Positions 44,899 through 54,254 of a DNA stretch of 64,000 bases are shown here, one piece after another. Position numbers and translations under genes: made by a program. The notes beneath the pieces were generated by a model. It saw nothing but the letters and a program-made list of their open reading frames with translations, did not search any database and had not been told where the DNA came from. Location: positions 1,364,001-1,428,000 of the forward strand of contig NZ_JADFFM010000001.1 in NCBI RefSeq assembly GCF_015221995.1, in the 5' to 3' direction. Within the stretch, counting starts at the first letter, position 1; every line of letters starts with the position of its first letter. This DNA comes from Mucilaginibacter boryungensis (GTDB lineage Bacteria; Bacteroidota; Bacteroidia; Sphingobacteriales; Sphingobacteriaceae).

Positions 44899-46500
44899 AT
44901 GCAAAAAACTATCGCGGTACTGGTACTCCTGGTCCTATCCTCATTAAGCTATGCGCAAAAGCAAACTTTTACCTCAGGAGGGAAGCTAAAACCCGAACAG
45001 GCTATTATGGATATAAGGCATTATACCATAGCTTTAAATGTAAATGTGCCAAAAAAAAGCATTGACGGCTATACTACCGTTGATGTTATTATGGCACAGC
45101 CCACCAAATCGCTGATATTCGATCTGCTCGATTCGTTTAAAATAAGCAAGGTATTGGTTAATAACCGGCCACAACGCTTTAATTATTCACAAAACCTGAT
45201 CACTATTAATTTAGACAAGGAATTGCCAGCCGGGAAAGCAAGTGTAAAAGTTATTTATGGTGGCAAACCACATGTGGCCAGGCGCCCGCCATGGGACGAC
45301 GGTTTTATATGGACCAAAGATGATAGCGGTCATCCATGGGTTGAAATTACCGCCGAAGGAACCGGTGGTAAAATTTATTTCCCCTGTAAAGACCACCCTT
45401 CGGATGAACCGAACGAGGGTGTAGATATGCTTATTACCGTCCCGGCAGATTTGGTAGTTGCGGGCCCGGGCTTACTAATTAACACTAAAAAACAAGGGAC
45501 TACTGCTACCTATCACTGGAAAACCAATTACGGGATAAACAATTACAGCATTGTTTTTAATGCAGGCAACTATGCTGTAGTAAGCAGGTCTTATCACACG
45601 GTTGATGGAAACACCGTACCTATGCAGTTCTATGTACTAAAAGATGATGTTGATAAAGCACAACATCACCTTGATGTTTTTGAAAAGACAGTCCATGAAC
45701 AAGAAAAATACTTTGGCGAATACCCATGGGCGAAAGAAAAAATCGGCATTGTGCAAACGTCGCACCTGGGCATGGAGCACCAAACCATGAATGCTTACGG
45801 CAATAAATTTAAATATACCAAAGTTGGGGGTGAAGATTATGATGGCCTTATGCACCATGAATTTGGGCATGAATGGTGGGGCAACAAAGTGACTGCTAAA
45901 GATTGGGCAGATTACTGGATCCACGAGGGCATCGGTACATATGGTGATGCTTTATATATCCGCGAGTTTGAAGGGCAGCAAGCTTATATTAACTATTTTA
46001 AACGTGGAGCTTTTGGTGGGATAAAAAATGATAAACCGGTAGTATTGGGTAAAGATATCGATGAGGAGGCAGCATACAATAGCGACATATATCCTAAAGG
46101 GGCTTTTTTTATGCACACACTCTGTTATGTAATGGGCGATGATGTTTTTTTACCGGCCCTGCGGAAGTTTGTTACTGATAAAAGATATACTTACGATAAC
46201 CTGGTTGTTACCGATGATGTGGAACAGTATTTTAGCCAGACGGCCGGTAAGGACCTTAAACCATTGTTTCACCTTTTCCTATATACAACCGATAAGTTGG
46301 AAATGCACATTAAGCAAATGACCAACGACCGGTATGCCATTCAATTAACTAATATAGCTATGCCTTTGCCGGTTGATATTACTACTGATGGAACAACCAA
46401 ACGTGTGACATTAAGCAATGTGCCGGTAATTATAAGCAGTAAAACTATGCCGGTACTTGATAAAGATACCTATTATCTGAAAAAAGTAGTGATTGATTAG
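44899..46500 (+). CDS. M1-family metallopeptidase (aminopeptidase N-like), exported
   Basis: A 533-residue exported zinc peptidase; the signal peptide is cleaved near SYAQ (residue 20). The zinc site is His320, Glu321, His324 in HEFGH with Glu343 in HEGIGTYGD, 18 residues later as expected. GMEHQT near 291 replaces the usual GAMEN exopeptidase motif, a form common in shorter bacterial M1 enzymes. The C-terminal helical domain is short. It probably trims peptides in the periplasm. Confidence 0.92.
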   Translation: MQKTIAVLVLLVLSSLSYAQKQTFTSGGKLKPEQAIMDIRHYTIALNVNVPKKSIDGYTTVDVIMAQPTKSLIFDLLDSFKISKVLVNNRPQRFNYSQNLITINLDKELPAGKASVKVIYGGKPHVARRPPWDDGFIWTKDDSGHPWVEITAEGTGGKIYFPCKDHPSDEPNEGVDMLITVPADLVVAGPGLLINTKKQGTTATYHWKTNYGINNYSIVFNAGNYAVVSRSYHTVDGNTVPMQFYVLKDDVDKAQHHLDVFEKTVHEQEKYFGEYPWAKEKIGIVQTSHLGMEHQTMNAYGNKFKYTKVGGEDYDGLMHHEFGHEWWGNKVTAKDWADYWIHEGIGTYGDALYIREFEGQQAYINYFKRGAFGGIKNDKPVVLGKDIDEEAAYNSDIYPKGAFFMHTLCYVMGDDVFLPALRKFVTDKRYTYDNLVVTDDVEQYFSQTAGKDLKPLFHLFLYTTDKLEMHIKQMTNDRYAIQLTNIAMPLPVDITTDGTTKRVTLSNVPVIISSKTMPVLDKDTYYLKKVVID

Positions 46501-46522
46501 ATAGGAGATTAGGTGATTTTTT

Positions 46523-47176
46523 TTAATTGCTAATCCCTAACTCTACCATCACGTAATTCACAATCACATCGCAGCGCACCAGGTTAAATTCAAATATTTC
46601 CTTTGGCTGCCAGTAATTGTTTAATTCCTCCCTTAACATTTCTTTGGCGCGTGCAAGCCGTATCTTAACATTCGATTCGCCCAGTTCCAGCACCTCCATG
46701 GTTTCATTAGTGCTCATGCCTTGCACTTCGCGCATTATAAATACCATACGGTATTTTTCTGGCAAGGTTAAAACGGCTTGTTCCAGTATTTGCTTTAATT
46801 CTTTGTTCATAAGCGCATCTAAAGGGGTGGTTTGATGGGTACTATGCTGGTGCATACTTTCGGTAAGCACCTTTTCCAATTTTATTTTTCGTTTTTTACG
46901 TAACAGGCTTTCGTTAATTAATATCCTGGTAAGCCATGTATTAAAGCTGGATTGAAATTTAAAATTCGGCAATTGCCTGTATGCATTTATATAGGCTGTT
47001 TGCATCACATCCTCAGCCTCTTTATTATCATTAACTATAGACATGCTGATGCGGTACATTTGCGAATTATATTTGCGCATCACCTGCTCATACAAATGGG
47101 TTTCGCCATTTAATATTCTTGTTATCAGGTTCTCATCACTTATAGCTTTAGCAATAACAGAATGCCCGGGGCTCAT
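46523..47176 (-). CDS. ECF-like RNA polymerase sigma factor with C-terminal extension
   Basis: A 217-residue sigma-70 family protein: region 2 (EQVMRKYNSQMYRISMSIVNDNKEAEDVMQ) and region 4 (LPEKYRMVFIMREVQGMSTNETMEVLELGESNVKIRLARAK). After region 4 it has about 35 extra residues including FNLVRCDVIVNYVM, with a Cys-Asp pair that could be a sensing element. No anti-sigma gene is adjacent. A 10-base inverted repeat with GTAAC elements lies upstream, between it and the divergent membrane protein gene. Confidence 0.9.
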   Translation of the reverse strand: MSPGHSVIAKAISDENLITRILNGETHLYEQVMRKYNSQMYRISMSIVNDNKEAEDVMQTAYINAYRQLPNFKFQSSFNTWLTRILINESLLRKKRKIKLEKVLTESMHQHSTHQTTPLDALMNKELKQILEQAVLTLPEKYRMVFIMREVQGMSTNETMEVLELGESNVKIRLARAKEMLREELNNYWQPKEIFEFNLVRCDVIVNYVMVELGISN

Positions 47177-47219
47177 ATAGCAACTAATTTTGATTGATAG
47201 AGTATTAAACTAATAAAAC

Positions 47220-47271
47220 GGTTACAAAAGTGCTGAAAATAAATTTTGTAACCCTTTTTTGTTGAGTAACC
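47220..47271. promoter_or_regulatory. Inverted GTAAC repeats between sigma factor and DoxX-like gene
   Basis: GGTTACAAAA (47220-47229) and TTTTGTAACC (47244-47253) form a perfect 10-base inverted repeat with a 14-base spacer, and GTAACC recurs at 47266-47271. ECF sigma factors often use -35 elements with an AAC core, so these could be divergent promoters read by the sigma factor encoded next to them. The -10 elements are not clear. Confidence 0.45.
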
Positions 47272-47294
47272 TCTAATACATAAAATTAAACATT

Positions 47295-47681
47295 ATGGAA
47301 GATCAATCAAAAACAATTAACTCGGTACAAACCTTGTTGAAATTCACTTACGGGTTAGTTCCCATAGTAGCAGGGGCTGATAAATTCACTAATCTGCTGA
47401 CAGATTGGGCGCATTACCTTAGCCCCTCACTGGCAACAATGCTGCCGTTCAGCGCACACGTGTTTATGATGATTGTTGGCGTAATTGAAATTGTAGCTGG
47501 TGTGCTGGTGCTTATTGTTCCACAAAAAGCCGGTTACCTGGTTAGTGCATGGCTGGTGCTTATTGCCTTAAACCTATTGTCAAGCGGCAATTACTATGAT
47601 GTTGCCGTACGCGATATTGTTATGGCTATTGGCGCTTTTTCGCTGGCAAGAATTTCAGGTGTTACTACCGGAAGAAAATAA
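47295..47681 (+). CDS. DoxX-like small membrane protein
   Basis: 128 residues with four hydrophobic segments and a first half (LLKFTYGLVPIVAGADKFTNLL) similar to DoxX-type four-helix membrane proteins. The function of the family is unclear; some members act in redox or terminal oxidase complexes. It is divergent from the sigma factor gene and probably shares its control region. Confidence 0.65.
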   Translation: MEDQSKTINSVQTLLKFTYGLVPIVAGADKFTNLLTDWAHYLSPSLATMLPFSAHVFMMIVGVIEIVAGVLVLIVPQKAGYLVSAWLVLIALNLLSSGNYYDVAVRDIVMAIGAFSLARISGVTTGRK

Positions 47682-47691
47682 TAGAAAGCTG

Positions 47692-47722
47692 GCTGATGGT
47701 TATATTTAGTATAACCATCAGC
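47692..47722. terminator. Hairpin between convergent genes
   Basis: A perfect 13-base stem (GCTGATGGTTATA pairing with TATAACCATCAGC) with a five-base loop sits between two converging genes. No long T run follows on either strand, so it is a probable but not classic bidirectional terminator. Confidence 0.6.
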
Positions 47723-47728
47723 TATTAC

Positions 47729-48217
47729 TTAGATTGTTCCGCTTATTTCTGCTTTCTCCTGGTAATCCAGGTTTAAGTCGGTACCTACTTTATCGCGCGT
47801 TGGCTTTATGGCTATAAAGTTCAATACTATTAATCCCGAAATTGCCAGGAAAAATAAATTGCCCGACAACAAATAAGCCACAATGCCAAAAAGCGAAGGG
47901 CCTTCCAGTAAAGCCAAACGCGCAATAAACGCACTTTGATAGCACATTAGTTTTTCATTCAGCGTGCTTTTATTTGCAGCCAAATTAAGTAATTGCTTAT
48001 AAACAATACTTCCCGCCACAAAGCAGCCCAAGGTTGTTATGGGCACCACCAAAACCAAAGGATCGCGGGTGGTTAAATTAAAACCTTTAGCCTGGGTTAT
48101 GGCAAAAGCAGTTGCGCCGAATAACAGCTGCCCTGCAAGTAAGGCAAAATATATAATAGTCAACAGTTTGAAGAATAAACGGGGGTTGAGGATTGGTGTT
48201 CTGTTATAAGTATTCAT
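47729..48217 (-). CDS. Four-helix membrane protein of unknown function
   Basis: 162 residues with four hydrophobic segments (residues 15-40, 52-73, 92-118 and 121-142). No catalytic motif or recognised family. The loop LIVYKQ..NLAANKSTLNEKLMCYQSAF is charged and probably cytoplasmic. It stands alone on the minus strand. Confidence 0.7.
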   Translation of the reverse strand: MNTYNRTPILNPRLFFKLLTIIYFALLAGQLLFGATAFAITQAKGFNLTTRDPLVLVVPITTLGCFVAGSIVYKQLLNLAANKSTLNEKLMCYQSAFIARLALLEGPSLFGIVAYLLSGNLFFLAISGLIVLNFIAIKPTRDKVGTDLNLDYQEKAEISGTI

Positions 48218-48314
48218 TTAATTGGATAGTTAGGTTTCCCGATAAAAATAATAAATATCCCGATAGTAACATAAGGGTACTAATCGCAAATTTTCCATAC
48301 TTTTAAATCATCAC

Positions 48315-49634
48315 ATGGAAAATAAAAACAACCCCAAAACCATAAAGGCCTGGGCAATGTTCGATTGGGCAAACTCGGCTTATAACCTTGTTATCACATC
48401 TACCATATTCCCGGCTTATTATGTTGCTATAACAGCTAACCCTAAAAACGGCGATCACGTTAGTTTTTTCGGCCATAGCTTTATCAATACCGCATTATCA
48501 AATTACGCGCTGGCGGCAGCTTATTTAGTTATGGTGCTGTTGCTGCCTATCCTATCGTCTATTGCCGATTACCGGGGGAACAAGAAGATATTTATGCAGT
48601 TTTTCACCTGGATAGGGGCGTTATCATGCTGCTGCCTTTTCTTTTTTAAAGCAGAAAGCCTGGAATTTGGTATCATTTGTTTTGCGCTGGCAGCCATTGG
48701 CTATAGCGGCGGTTTTGTTTTCTACAACTCGTACCTGCCCGAAATTGCAACGCTGGATATGCAGGATAAAGTGAGCGCTAAAGGGTTTACTTATGGTTAT
48801 ATTGGCAGTGTGTTGTTGCAACTCATATGCCTGGTATTTGTGTTAAAGCCAGATTTATTCGGCTTGAACGGGGGCAGTGCCGCGCGGTTATCATTCCTGC
48901 TGGTGGGCTTATGGTGGATAGGTTTTGCCTACATCCCTTTCAGTATTTTACCCAAAGGCAGCCCAAATGCGCAGGTACATAACCATCATATTATTAAAGG
49001 CGGTTTTATTGAACTGGCAAAAGTTTGGGCCAAAGTAAAATCTATGCCTTTGCTGAAAAGGTTTTTGCCTGCCTTCTTTTTTTATAGCATGGGGGTACAA
49101 ACCATCATGCTGGTGGCTGCAGGCTTTGGCGCTAAGGAACTTAAAATGCCTACCAGCGGACTGATCGAAATTATCCTGATCATTCAGTTAGTAGCTATTG
49201 GCGGCGCTACTATCATGTCGCGTTTATCGGGCGTGTATGGGAATATAAAAGTGTTGGCCGGTGTAGTGGTGATATGGATAGGCGCTTGCATTGCGGCATA
49301 TTTTACTACCAATATTCCACAGTTTTTTGCACTGGCTATTGTTGTAGGCTTAATTATGGGCGGCATACAATCACTATCGCGGTCTACCTATTCAAAGTAT
49401 TTACCGCAGGATATTCCGGACACGGCATCCTATTTCAGTTTTTACGATGTTACCGAAAAACTGGCTATAGTGGGGGGCATGTTCAGCTTTGCTTTTATTG
49501 AAGAATTGACAGGCAGTATGCGCAATTCTGCATTAGCATTATGCGTTTTTTTTATAGTTGGATTAGTTTTATTGATTTCTTTGCTCGTTGCTGAAAAAAA
49601 GGTGCGTAAAAATTCAGAATTTAGCGCCGCGTAA
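48315..49634 (+). CDS. MFS transporter, UMF1/Atg22-like family
   Basis: A 439-residue, 12-helix transporter. The N-terminus KAWAMFDWANSAYNLVITSTIFPAYYV is the signature of the UMF1 (vacuolar effluxer-like) branch of the major facilitator superfamily, and MGGIQSLSRSTYSKYLP near 346 is the second conserved block. The substrate is unknown. The LutA-like gene starts 14 bases downstream. Confidence 0.88.
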   Translation: MENKNNPKTIKAWAMFDWANSAYNLVITSTIFPAYYVAITANPKNGDHVSFFGHSFINTALSNYALAAAYLVMVLLLPILSSIADYRGNKKIFMQFFTWIGALSCCCLFFFKAESLEFGIICFALAAIGYSGGFVFYNSYLPEIATLDMQDKVSAKGFTYGYIGSVLLQLICLVFVLKPDLFGLNGGSAARLSFLLVGLWWIGFAYIPFSILPKGSPNAQVHNHHIIKGGFIELAKVWAKVKSMPLLKRFLPAFFFYSMGVQTIMLVAAGFGAKELKMPTSGLIEIILIIQLVAIGGATIMSRLSGVYGNIKVLAGVVVIWIGACIAAYFTTNIPQFFALAIVVGLIMGGIQSLSRSTYSKYLPQDIPDTASYFSFYDVTEKLAIVGGMFSFAFIEELTGSMRNSALALCVFFIVGLVLLISLLVAEKKVRKNSEFSAA

Positions 49635-49648
49635 TTGCTTGTATTTAA

Positions 49649-50377
49649 ATGAAGGTAGAATTATTTATCCCCTGTTTTATGGATCAGCTGTACCCAGATA
49701 CAGCTATGAATACGGTAAAAGTGTTGGAAAAAGCCGGGTGTACAGTTGTTTATAATCCTGCCCAAACCTGTTGCGGCCAACCGGCGTTTAATGCGGGTTT
49801 TTGGGACGATGCTAAAACCGTGGGTGAGAAATTCCTGTCAGATTTTTCGGAAGACAGCGTTATTGTAGCGCCCTCCGCATCGTGCACCGGTATGGTACGT
49901 AATTACTATACCGATCTGTTCCTTAATACAACCAAACACAACAAATGCCGTAATATACAAGGCAATATTTTTGAGTTATCAGAATTTCTGGTAAACATAC
50001 TGCAATTCGATTATTTTGGCGCCGAACTGGACGGTCGCGCTGTTTATCATGATAGCTGTAGCGGCTTGCGTGAGTGCAAAATAAAAGATGAGCCCCGTAA
50101 ACTGCTGGAAAAAGTACATGGTTTAGAATTAGTCCCACTGAAAGATAACGATACCTGCTGTGGCTTTGGCGGCACATTTGCTGTTAAATTCGATGCGATA
50201 TCCACAGCTATGGCGCAACAAAAAGTAAACAATGCGCTGGAAGCGGGTGCCGAATATATCCTCTCTACAGATACATCGTGCCTGTTGCACTTACAAGGTT
50301 ATATCGATAAACAAAACCTGCCCATAAAAACCATGCACCTGGCCGATGTACTGGCACACGGTTGGGGGAATGTTTAG
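49649..50377 (+). CDS. LutA/LldE-like Fe-S oxidoreductase subunit (CCG domains)
   Basis: A 242-residue protein with two cysteine-rich CCG domains: TCCGQPAFN near residue 41 and TCCGFGGTFAV near 170, each preceded by conserved Cys-containing segments. In the LutABC lactate utilisation complex LutA has this layout. LutB and LutC are not adjacent here, so either they lie elsewhere or the protein serves another oxidoreductase. Confidence 0.9.
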   Translation: MKVELFIPCFMDQLYPDTAMNTVKVLEKAGCTVVYNPAQTCCGQPAFNAGFWDDAKTVGEKFLSDFSEDSVIVAPSASCTGMVRNYYTDLFLNTTKHNKCRNIQGNIFELSEFLVNILQFDYFGAELDGRAVYHDSCSGLRECKIKDEPRKLLEKVHGLELVPLKDNDTCCGFGGTFAVKFDAISTAMAQQKVNNALEAGAEYILSTDTSCLLHLQGYIDKQNLPIKTMHLADVLAHGWGNV

Positions 50378-50393
50378 GAAAATATAACTTCAT

Positions 50394-50720
50394 TCACCAT
50401 CTGCGCCGAAGTTCAAAAATTAATACGGCCAGTATAATTACCGTCCCTGCCCATGTCCAGATTGGCGTCCGGGTTTGCTTTTTCACTTTCTCGTAAGTAA
50501 ATTTTAATGATGCAGGCATATGCTTTAACTTTAATACCTGCCGGCAATGGTTGCATTGCGATACACCTGTTTTGCCAACAGGAAACATCGGGATATAAAA
50601 TACGTGCGCATAGCGTTGAAGGATATACATATCCATGGTATGTATAGTAAGGCAATTGGTGCATTGGTTGCCAATAGGCTCGACGATTAGTTTGGTAGAC
50701 TTAGTTCCGTAAACGATCAT
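50394..50720 (-). CDS. Zinc-ribbon membrane protein
   Basis: 108 residues with two CxxC pairs (CTNC near residue 19 and CNHC near 56) forming a zinc-ribbon-like site, and a C-terminal membrane helix (WTWAGTVIILAVLIFEL). The spacing and the FYIPMFPVGK segment fit zinc-ribbon domain proteins common in Bacteroidota. Function unknown. Confidence 0.75.
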   Translation of the reverse strand: MIVYGTKSTKLIVEPIGNQCTNCLTIHTMDMYILQRYAHVFYIPMFPVGKTGVSQCNHCRQVLKLKHMPASLKFTYEKVKKQTRTPIWTWAGTVIILAVLIFELRRRW

Positions 50721-50817
50721 TAAAAGCTGATTAAGACAAGGCCTTAGGGTATAGCTAATCTATAAAAATGATATGGTTATGAGAAGCTTTTTTACGATAA
50801 ATCAGCAAAAAATTGCG

Positions 50818-50857
50818 TACTTTCGTTCCCGATTACAAGATCACTCCCGTAAGTGAT
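50818..50857 (+). promoter_or_regulatory. thrS promoter -7 box and leader hairpin
   Basis: TACTTTCG at 50818-50825 matches the -7 box seen at xylB. ATCACT-CCCGTA-AGTGAT (50840-50857) makes a six-base hairpin near the expected 5' end of the transcript. No TTG was found at the -33 position. The leader of about 70 bases leaves room for control of threonyl-tRNA synthetase, but no known riboswitch or T-box is recognisable. Confidence 0.45.
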
Positions 50858-50903
50858 TGACTATCAAATTATTTATTTTTTGAACAAAAAATCATAGTTG
50901 TAG

Positions 50904-52829
50904 ATGATTAACATTACACTTCCCGATGGGTCCGTGCGTCAGTATGACAAAGGGATCACTTCCGCGCAAATTGCATTATCCATTTCAGAGGGGCTGGCCC
51001 GTAACGTTTTAGCTGCCGAGGTTAACGGCGAGGTTTGGGATGCTACCCGACCTATCGAAAAAGACTCGCATGTAAAACTGTTAACCTGGAACGATACCAA
51101 GGGTAAATCAACTTTTTGGCACTCGTCGGCCCACTTGCTGGCCGAAGCTTTAGAAGCTTTATATCCTGGCACCAAGTTTGGCATTGGCCCGGCTATTGAA
51201 ACCGGTTTTTATTACGATGTTGATTTTGGCGACCGCGAATTTTCATCGGATGACTTTAAAAAAATAGAAGATAAGGTATTAGAACTGGCTAAAACCAAAG
51301 CCGAATATATTCGCAAACCGGTAAGCAAAGCCGACGCGATTGAATACTTTACCGAAAAAGGCGACGAGTACAAATTAGATCTGATAAAAGACCTGCCCGA
51401 TGGTGCCATCACCTTTTATACCCAAGGTAATTTTACCGACTTATGCCGTGGCCCGCATATCCCCAACACCGGCTTTATTAAAGCTGTAAAGTTAATGAAT
51501 ACTGCCGGGGCGTACTGGCGTGGAGACGAAACCCGCAAACAGTTAACCCGTATTTACGGTGTTACTTTCCCTAAGCAAAGCGAGCTGACCGATTATCTGC
51601 ACCTGATAGAGGAAGCAAAAAAACGCGATCACCGTAAACTGGGTAAGGAACTGGAGTTATTCGCTTTCTCGGATAAAGTAGGGGCAGGCTTGCCTTTATG
51701 GTTGCCAAAAGGTGCTGCCCTACGCGAACGCCTGGCCAACTTCCTGCAAAAAGCGCAGGTAAAGGCTGGTTATGAGCAGGTGATTACCCCGCATATCGGG
51801 CATAAAAACCTGTATGTAACATCAGGCCACTACGAGAAATATGGCAAGGATAGCTTCCAGCCGATAAAAACCCCGCAGGAGGGAGAGGAGTTCTTTTTAA
51901 AACCAATGAACTGCCCGCACCACTGCGAGATATATAAAACAAAACCACGCAGTTACAAAGACCTGCCCGTACGTTTTGCAGAATTTGGTACCGTTTACCG
52001 TTACGAACAAAGCGGCGAGTTGCATGGGTTAACCCGTGTCCGCGGCTTCACTCAGGACGATGCACATTTATTCTGCCGCCCGGACCAGGTGAAAGAAGAA
52101 TTTAAAAAGGTGATTGACCTGGTACTGTATGTATTCAATGCTTTGGGTTTTGAGAATTATACTGCACAGGTTTCCTTGCGCGATCCGGAAAATAAGACTA
52201 AATACATTGGTACCGATGAGAACTGGGCTTTGGCAGAAAGCGCTATTATTGAAGCGGCTGCCGAAAAAGGTTTACAAACCGTGGTAGAATTGGGCGAGGC
52301 TGCCTTTTATGGGCCTAAGCTGGATTTTATGGTGAAGGATGCCCTGGGCCGCAAATGGCAATTGGGTACCATACAGGTAGATTATAACCTGCCTGAGCGC
52401 TTTGAACTGGAATATACCGGCAGTGATAACCAGAAGCACCGCCCGGTAATGATCCACCGCGCGCCGTTTGGCTCGCTGGAAAGGTTTGTGGCCGTGTTAA
52501 TTGAGCATTGCGCAGGCAATTTCCCGCTGTGGTTATCGCCCGAACAATTTATTATTCTGCCTATCTCTGAAAAATATGAAGAATATGCGAAAAAACTTTC
52601 AGATGAACTAAAAGATTCCGATATTTGCGGGCTTATTGATTTCAGGGACGAGAAGATCGGGCGTAAAATACGCGACGCTGAAGTTAAAAAGATACCGTTT
52701 ATGCTAATTGTAGGCGAAAAAGAAGCTACCGAAGGGCAGGTTTCTGTACGCCGCCACGGACAAGGTGATTTAGGCAGCATGACGATAGAAGAATTGAAAA
52801 AACAAATAATTAAAGAAATAACAGTATAA
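50904..52829 (+). CDS. thrS: Threonyl-tRNA synthetase
   Basis: A full-length 641-residue class II synthetase. The N-terminal TGS domain ([19 protein letters not shown]) is followed by the editing domain with [12 protein letters not shown] near residue 73, the catalytic core with the zinc ligands of [10 protein letters not shown] near 336 and [17 protein letters not shown] near 355, and the anticodon-binding domain ([17 protein letters not shown] to the end). It charges tRNA-Thr. The infC gene starts 1 base after its stop, so these two form a tight pair. Confidence 0.98.
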   Translation: MINITLPDGSVRQYDKGITSAQIALSISEGLARNVLAAEVNGEVWDATRPIEKDSHVKLLTWNDTKGKSTFWHSSAHLLAEALEALYPGTKFGIGPAIETGFYYDVDFGDREFSSDDFKKIEDKVLELAKTKAEYIRKPVSKADAIEYFTEKGDEYKLDLIKDLPDGAITFYTQGNFTDLCRGPHIPNTGFIKAVKLMNTAGAYWRGDETRKQLTRIYGVTFPKQSELTDYLHLIEEAKKRDHRKLGKELELFAFSDKVGAGLPLWLPKGAALRERLANFLQKAQVKAGYEQVITPHIGHKNLYVTSGHYEKYGKDSFQPIKTPQEGEEFFLKPMNCPHHCEIYKTKPRSYKDLPVRFAEFGTVYRYEQSGELHGLTRVRGFTQDDAHLFCRPDQVKEEFKKVIDLVLYVFNALGFENYTAQVSLRDPENKTKYIGTDENWALAESAIIEAAAEKGLQTVVELGEAAFYGPKLDFMVKDALGRKWQLGTIQVDYNLPERFELEYTGSDNQKHRPVMIHRAPFGSLERFVAVLIEHCAGNFPLWLSPEQFIILPISEKYEEYAKKLSDELKDSDICGLIDFRDEKIGRKIRDAEVKKIPFMLIVGEKEATEGQVSVRRHGQGDLGSMTIEELKKQIIKEITV

Positions 52830-52830
52830 C

Positions 52831-53397
52831 TTGGCATTAAACAAACCATTTAACAGAGGTCCGAGGCCACCTTTTAAAAAGAAGGAAGCCGAACATAACA
52901 TCAATCAATTTATCAGGGCACAGGAAGTGCGCCTGGTAGGTGAAAATGTTGAAACGGGTGTTTACTCACTCAGGGATGCGCTGGCATTAGCACAGGAGCA
53001 GGAATTGGATCTGGTTGAAATATCTCCGAACGCGGTTCCGCCTGTTTGTAAGATAGTGGACTATAACAAGTTCATTTACGAACAGAAGAAAAAGCTGAAA
53101 GAGATAAAAAATAACGCCAAGCAAACCGTTATTAAAGAGATACGTTTTGGACCGAACACCGACGACCACGACTTTGACTTTAAGCTGAAACATGCTACTA
53201 AGTTTTTGGAATCGGGCGAAAAGGTAAGGGCATACGTACACTTTAAAGGCCGTGCCATTGTATACAAAGAGCAGGGCGAAATATTATTGCTGCGCTTTGC
53301 ACAGGCTTTGGAAGAAGTGGGCAAAGTAGAGCAATTGCCAAAGCTGGAAGGGAAACGGATGTTTTTAACCGTGGCGCCTAAAGCTTTAAAAAAGTAA
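52831..53397 (+). CDS. infC: Translation initiation factor IF-3, TTG start
   Basis: A 188-residue IF-3. The N-domain has [42 protein letters not shown] and the C-domain [21 protein letters not shown]. The frame opens with TTG at 52831; no ATG precedes the conserved N-domain after the thrS stop, so TTG is the start. Rare start codons in infC allow IF-3 to control its own synthesis in E. coli (there AUU), and the same may hold here. Confidence 0.97.
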   Translation: MALNKPFNRGPRPPFKKKEAEHNINQFIRAQEVRLVGENVETGVYSLRDALALAQEQELDLVEISPNAVPPVCKIVDYNKFIYEQKKKLKEIKNNAKQTVIKEIRFGPNTDDHDFDFKLKHATKFLESGEKVRAYVHFKGRAIVYKEQGEILLLRFAQALEEVGKVEQLPKLEGKRMFLTVAPKALKK

Positions 53398-53407
53398 TTA
53401 ATTAAAC

Positions 53408-53452
53408 GTGCAGTGATGCACCATATAAAAGAAAACGTATAGGTTAATACGT
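53408..53452 (+). promoter_or_regulatory. Two hairpins between infC and rpmI
   Basis: GTGCA-GTGA-TGCAC (53408-53421) and ACGTAT-AGGTTA-ATACGT (53435-53452) are perfect short hairpins in the 76-base gap before rpmI. They resemble the kind of structured site bound by L20 in other bacteria for feedback control of rpmI-rplT, though the sequence does not match a leader I know. Confidence 0.4.
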
Positions 53453-53473
53453 CTAATAAAAACAAACAGAGTT

Positions 53474-53674
53474 ATGCCAAAAATGAAAACCAATTCCAGT
53501 GCAAAAAAGCGTTTTAAGCTTACTGGAACCGGTAAAATCGCAAGGAAGAACGCATACAAAAGCCACATCTTAACCAAGATGTCTACTAAACGTAAGCGTA
53601 ACTTAGGTCACACCAGCTTAGTATCTGATGCTGACATGGGTAACGTAAAACGTATGCTTTGTATCGGAAAGTAA
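53474..53674 (+). CDS. rpmI: Ribosomal protein bL35
   Basis: A 66-residue basic protein starting [22 protein letters not shown], the bL35 signature, in the usual infC-rpmI-rplT order. Part of the large ribosomal subunit. Normal length. Confidence 0.98.
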   Translation: MPKMKTNSSAKKRFKLTGTGKIARKNAYKSHILTKMSTKRKRNLGHTSLVSDADMGNVKRMLCIGK

Positions 53675-53749
53675 TTAATTAATTTTTAACCCAGGTATTC
53701 GAGTTCGACAAGTTCCTGCAAAGGACACTCACTACCAAAAAACAGTAAC

Positions 53750-54094
53750 ATGCCACGTTCAGTAAACGCAGTAGCGTCAAGAAGAAGACGCAAAAAGATC
53801 ATGGACCTCGCAAAGGGGTACTATGGTTCACGCAGCAAGGTTTATACCATTGCGAAAAACACAGTAGAGAAAGGTTTACAATACGCTTACCGCGACCGTA
53901 AAACCAAGAAAAGAGAATTCCGCGCTTTGTGGATCCAGCGTATCAATGCTGGTGCACGCCAGTATGGTATTTCTTACTCACAATTAATGGGCAAACTAAA
54001 TGCTAAATCAATTGGTTTAAACCGCAAAGTATTAGCCGACTTAGCTATGAACAACCCTGATGCTTTCAAAGCAGTTGTTGATGCAGTAAAATAA
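53750..54094 (+). CDS. rplT: Ribosomal protein bL20
   Basis: A 114-residue basic protein ([45 protein letters not shown]) with the full bL20 pattern. It binds 23S rRNA early in assembly and often represses its own operon. Last gene of the operon; a strong terminator follows. Confidence 0.98.
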   Translation: MPRSVNAVASRRRRKKIMDLAKGYYGSRSKVYTIAKNTVEKGLQYAYRDRKTKKREFRALWIQRINAGARQYGISYSQLMGKLNAKSIGLNRKVLADLAMNNPDAFKAVVDAVK

Positions 54095-54113
54095 GCTAAC
54101 GCTAAATAACATT

Positions 54114-54148
54114 AAAAACGCCCCTTGATATCTCAAGGGGCGTTTTTT
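54114..54148 (+). terminator. Rho-independent terminator after rplT
   Basis: A 15-base perfect stem (AAAAACGCCCCTTGA pairing with TCAAGGGGCGTTTTT) around TATC, with flanking A and T tracts, 19 bases past the rplT stop. It can act in both directions and also serves the convergent DUF72 gene. Confidence 0.93.
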
Positions 54149-54162
54149 ATTTTAATTTAAAA

Positions 54163-54248
54163 TGTCATTGCGAGGAGCGGAGCAACGCGGCAATCTCGTA
54201 GTATGCTAATCAAACTACGAGATTGCCACGCTATCGCTCGCAATGACA
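54163..54248. repeat. 86-base palindromic (REP/MITE-like) element
   Basis: The ends TGTCATTGCGAG and CTCGCAATGACA are perfect 12-base inverted repeats, and the centre holds a second perfect pair, GGCAATCTCGTAGT with ACTACGAGATTGCC, around an 11-base loop. The parts between are imperfectly complementary. The sequence type (CATTGCGAGGAGCG... GCAATCTC) resembles dispersed palindromes common in Bacteroidota intergenic regions. It lies between a terminator and the end of the DUF72 gene. No other copy was noticed in this window. Confidence 0.85.
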
Positions 54249-54254
54249 AAGGCT

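Noticed and set aside
52382-52849. 155-codon open frame on the minus strand opposite thrS
   Set aside because: Serine-rich product with no recognisable motif, entirely antisense to a highly conserved gene.
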